Shown piece after piece: positions 61,575 through 64,000 of a stretch of DNA of 64,000 nt (within the stretch, counting starts at the first letter, position 1; each line of letters opens with the position of its first letter). Made by a program: the position numbers and the translations under genes. The DNA lies in NCBI GenBank assembly GCA_902773665.1, contig CACYFF010000004.1, forward strand, positions 50,146 to 114,145, given 5' to 3'. This stretch comes from an uncultured Eubacteriales bacterium (GTDB taxonomy: Bacteria; Bacillota; Clostridia; Peptostreptococcales; Anaerovoracaceae). The notes beneath the pieces are model-generated. The model had not been told where the DNA came from, searched no databases, and saw only the letters and a program-made list of their open reading frames with translations.

Positions 61575-62892
61575 CAAGGATATTCTGCAGCTCTGCTTCG
61601 GGAATCTCCTTCGCCGCCGCACGCGGACGATCCTGTCCGTCATCGGCGTCATCATCGGCACCACCGCCATCATCGTCATGATCTCCATCGGCATGGGCTT
61701 GTCCTACGGCTACCAGGAACAGCTGGAGTCCTTCGGCAACCTGCACATGGTGGAGGTATACAACTATGGAGGCGGAGGGGGCGGCGCCGGAGGTCAGCCC
61801 AGCAAGCTGGACGACCGCACCATCGCCAAGATGGAAAAAATCGACGGCGTTACCGTCATATCTCCACAGATCTCCCAGTATGCGATCATTGCGGGAGACC
61901 ACAAGCGCACGGAATGTCAGATCATCGGCATACGGACGGAGATGCTGCAGGCTCTGAATCTGGAATTGGAGAAGGGCCGCATGCCGGTTGCATCCGATAA
62001 AAGCCCGCTTCTGTTCGGCCGCAACGCGGCAGCGTCGTTCTATGACCCCCGCAAATCCCAGGGCATGGACTGGGGCAACACCGAACCGACTGTCGATCCG
62101 CTGCAAAAGTTCATCATCACGAACGACTGGGACTATGGCACGAACCAGGAAGGCCAGAACATGGGCGAGACGGTGCCCATTCAGATCGACGCACAGGGCG
62201 TCGGCATGATGGCCAGCACCGATAACGACTACGCCTATAACATCTACACCACGCTGGAATTCGCTCAGAAGCTCAAGGAAGAATGGGACAAGGCCCAGAA
62301 CGGCGGGCGCCCCGTAGGCAATTCGAGCCAGGGGACGGAATACCAGAACGTTATGGTCTACGTGGCGGACCTGGAAAAAGTCGCTTCCGTGAGCGAGACC
62401 ATCCGCACGGATTACGGCTTCTCTACCTTCTCCCTGAACGATATGCTCAAGGAGATGCAGAAGACCGCCACCATGATCGAGGCTGTGCTGGGCGGCATCG
62501 GCGGCATCTCGCTGCTGGTCGCGGCCATCGGCATCGCCAACACGATGATCATGTCCGTGTATGAGCGCACGAGAGAGATCTCCGTCATGAAGGTCATCGG
62601 CGCCAGTTTAAAGGATATCCGCAAGATGTTCCTGCTGGAAGCCGGCATGATCGGCTTCGGCGGCGGGGTCATCGGTGTGGCTTTAAGCTACGGCATCTCT
62701 TACGTGATGAACCGCTTCCTGGCCGGCGCCATCGGCGGCGCTTTCGGCATGGGAAGCAAGGTCTCCATCATCCCGATTTGGCTGGTGCTGGCGGCGCTGG
62801 CGTTTTCCACCATGGTGGGCGTCGTGTCCGGCTACAGCCCGGCCCAGCGCGCCATGAACATGTCCGTGCTGGAAGGATTGAAAAATGAGTAA
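61567..62892 (+). CDS. ABC transporter permease, MacB/FtsX type
   Basis: 441 residues. TM1 lies at about 20-42 (ILSVIGVIIGTTAIIVMISIG) and is followed by a large extracellular MacB-PCD domain (about 50-300). It includes a Gly-rich loop (YGGGGGGAGGQPS). Three C-terminal TM helices follow within the FtsX domain (GISLLVAAIGIANTMIMSVY, then the REISVMKVIGASLKDIRKMF coupling helix). It starts 8 bases before the stop of the secreted partner. It probably works as a mechanotransmission exporter with the ATPase. Confidence 0.92.
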   Translation: MSNKDILQLCFGNLLRRRTRTILSVIGVIIGTTAIIVMISIGMGLSYGYQEQLESFGNLHMVEVYNYGGGGGGAGGQPSKLDDRTIAKMEKIDGVTVISPQISQYAIIAGDHKRTECQIIGIRTEMLQALNLELEKGRMPVASDKSPLLFGRNAAASFYDPRKSQGMDWGNTEPTVDPLQKFIITNDWDYGTNQEGQNMGETVPIQIDAQGVGMMASTDNDYAYNIYTTLEFAQKLKEEWDKAQNGGRPVGNSSQGTEYQNVMVYVADLEKVASVSETIRTDYGFSTFSLNDMLKEMQKTATMIEAVLGGIGGISLLVAAIGIANTMIMSVYERTREISVMKVIGASLKDIRKMFLLEAGMIGFGGGVIGVALSYGISYVMNRFLAGAIGGAFGMGSKVSIIPIWLVLAALAFSTMVGVVSGYSPAQRAMNMSVLEGLKNE

Positions 62893-62899
62893 TTAAGGC

Positions 62900-62928
62900 T
62901 TGACATGCCTTGACGAAACAGATAAAAT
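62900..62928 (+). promoter_or_regulatory. Strong promoter of rplM-rpsI
   Basis: TTGACA and TAAAAT separated by exactly 17 bases. The best match to the consensus in the window; start near 62935. Confidence 0.85.
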
Positions 62929-62939
62929 AATCGAGCGTG

Positions 62940-63085
62940 ACAACAAAGGCACAGGCCCCAGAGGCCCTAGGCCGAGCTATTCGTAGTAGTGCCGAAACCG
63001 ATGGTTGGACCCATCAGAGTAGGCGTCGAAATCTATGGGCGGGTCACGCCCCGCACATATGAGTAGACAAGGAGGTATTTGAACC
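62940..63085 (+). promoter_or_regulatory. Structured leader of rplM (candidate L13 autoregulatory element)
   Basis: The 150-base leader is GC-rich and foldable. GGCAC near 62950 can pair with GTGCC near 62989 around a GGCCCCAGAGGCC-rich interior, and GGGCGGGTCACGCCCCG lies before AAGGAGG. Ribosomal protein L13 leaders with regulatory structure are known upstream of this gene in Firmicutes. The identity of this fold is inferred from position and structure, not from a sequence match. Confidence 0.5.
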
Positions 63086-63514
63086 ATGTCCAGTTACATC
63101 GCAAAGCCTTCTGAGATCGAAAGAAAGTGGTACATCCTGGATGCCGAAGGCAAGACCCTCGGTCACCTGGCGTCCGAAGCCGCTTCCATCCTCAGAGGTA
63201 AGAAGAAGCCGACTTACACACCGTACATCGACTGCGGCGATTATGTCATCGTAATCAACGCCGAGAAGATCGAAGTCACCGGCAAGAAGGCAAAGGAAAA
63301 GATCTACAAGCATCACACCGGTTATCCCGGCGGACTCAGAGAGATCACCTTCGAAAAGCTGCAGGCTAAGGATCCGGAAGAGATCATCCGCCACGCAGTC
63401 AAGGGCATGATGCCCAAGGGACCCATGGGTCGCCAGATGTACAAGAAGCTGAAGGTCTATGCAGGCCCCGAGCACAAGCACGCAGCTCAGAAGCCTGAAG
63501 TTTGGGAATTCTAA
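63086..63514 (+). CDS. rplM: 50S ribosomal protein L13
   Basis: 142 residues, full length. Conserved motifs: [37 protein letters not shown], and [28 protein letters not shown] upstream. It precedes rpsI by 18 bases in the canonical rplM-rpsI operon. Confidence 0.98.
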   Translation: MSSYIAKPSEIERKWYILDAEGKTLGHLASEAASILRGKKKPTYTPYIDCGDYVIVINAEKIEVTGKKAKEKIYKHHTGYPGGLREITFEKLQAKDPEEIIRHAVKGMMPKGPMGRQMYKKLKVYAGPEHKHAAQKPEVWEF

Positions 63515-63532
63515 GGAAGGGAGGAGTAGAAA

Positions 63533-63925
63533 ATGGCTAAAATGCAATATTGCGGAACCGGCAGAAGAAAGTCTTCCGTCGCCAGAGTAAGACTCGTCCC
63601 CGGTAACGGCAACATCACCGTTAACAAGAAGCCCCTGGACGACTATTTCGGAATGGAACTGCTGAAGAGAGAGGTCAGAAGACCCCTGCAGCTGGTTGCA
63701 GCCGACAGCAAGTTCGACGTGATCGCTACCGTTTACGGCGGCGGCACCACCGGTCAGAGCGGCGCTCTGCGCCACGGCATCTCCAGAGCTCTGTGCCAGG
63801 CCGATCCTGAGAACAGACCTGCCCTGAAGGCCGCCGGTTTCCTGACCAGAGACCCGAGAATGAAGGAAAGAAAGAAGTACGGTCTCAAGGCTGCACGTCG
63901 TGCACCTCAGTTCTCCAAGAGATAA
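63533..63925 (+). CDS. rpsI: 30S ribosomal protein S9
   Basis: 130 residues. Conserved [19 protein letters not shown] at the N-terminus, and the C-terminal [16 protein letters not shown] tail that reaches the P-site tRNA. GGGAGG precedes the ATG. Terminator follows. Confidence 0.98.
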   Translation: MAKMQYCGTGRRKSSVARVRLVPGNGNITVNKKPLDDYFGMELLKREVRRPLQLVAADSKFDVIATVYGGGTTGQSGALRHGISRALCQADPENRPALKAAGFLTRDPRMKERKKYGLKAARRAPQFSKR

Positions 63926-63949
63926 TCGAGGACAAGAGATCATCGAAAA

Positions 63950-63985
63950 AGCCCGGAAATACGCCATTTCCGGGCTCTTTCTTTA
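63950..63985 (+). terminator. Intrinsic terminator after rpsI
   Basis: GCCCGGAAAT-ACGCC-ATTTCCGGGC followed by TCTTTCTTT. Confidence 0.92.
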
Positions 63986-64000
63986 CCCAAATCCTTTTGA

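Overview
The window looks like a high-GC, low-redundancy chromosome segment of an anaerobic amino-acid-fermenting member of Clostridia (Bacillota). The reasons are a complete-looking lysine fermentation locus (kamA-kamBC-kamDE-kdd-kal-atoDA), phosphate butyryltransferase, a WalR/WalK-type two-component pair, a T-box leader in front of serS, a class B sortase, SLH-domain surface protein, AGGAGG-type ribosome binding sites and AGA-rich codon use in the highly expressed genes. Species cannot be fixed from the sequence alone. Most genes lie on the plus strand.

Layout. 1-953 (minus): 3'-truncated CoA-disulfide-reductase-like flavoprotein. 1357-3977: split transketolase plus class II aldolase operon. 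4018-8896: WalRK, an FtsL/DivIC-like protein, RNase M5, KsgA, RidA. 9034-17198: an MBL hydrolase followed by an aldo/keto reductase gene that is broken by a 6.76-kb insertion (9881-16640). The insertion carries CstA, a PH-like/TM protein, a MoxR AAA ATPase, a VWA protein, and transposase and acetyltransferase scraps. It is flanked by inverted 17-bp ends and a short direct repeat. 17208-20788: HD proteins around T-box-serS and ptb. 20970-25391: acyl-CoA synthetase, GntR/FCD regulator, Asp/Glu-racemase-family protein and alanine dehydrogenase. 25542-26649: a 55-aa membrane protein (minus) and an rRNA pseudouridine synthase. 26702-36307: lysine fermentation. 36408-38177: second racemase and a DmpA-type peptidase. 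38196-44323: cell-surface locus (C39-like lipoprotein, DUF1294, sortase B, hybrid kinase, WG/SLH protein). 44383-46719 (minus): iron alcohol dehydrogenase and AlaX. 46720-47218: non-coding, with four DnaA-box-like sites. 47219-55119: Tex, NudC, PrfA, a Sua5-RpiB fusion, Upp, TyrS. 55189-58765: molybdenum hydroxylase in three subunits. 58829-62892: MacB-like ABC exporter with a large secreted partner. 62900-63925: rplM-rpsI with leader and terminator.

How it works together. Lysine is converted by KamA and KamDE (kept active by KamBC) to 3,5-diaminohexanoate, oxidised by Kdd, and after a cleavage step (Kce, not found here) enters Kal and the AtoDA CoA transferase toward butyrate and acetate. 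Ptb and the acyl-CoA synthetase fit the same acyl-CoA economy. The racemase/alanine dehydrogenase pair and the second racemase/peptidase pair suggest wider use of amino acids and peptides. The most unusual region is the insertion at 9881-16640 and its MoxR/VWA module.
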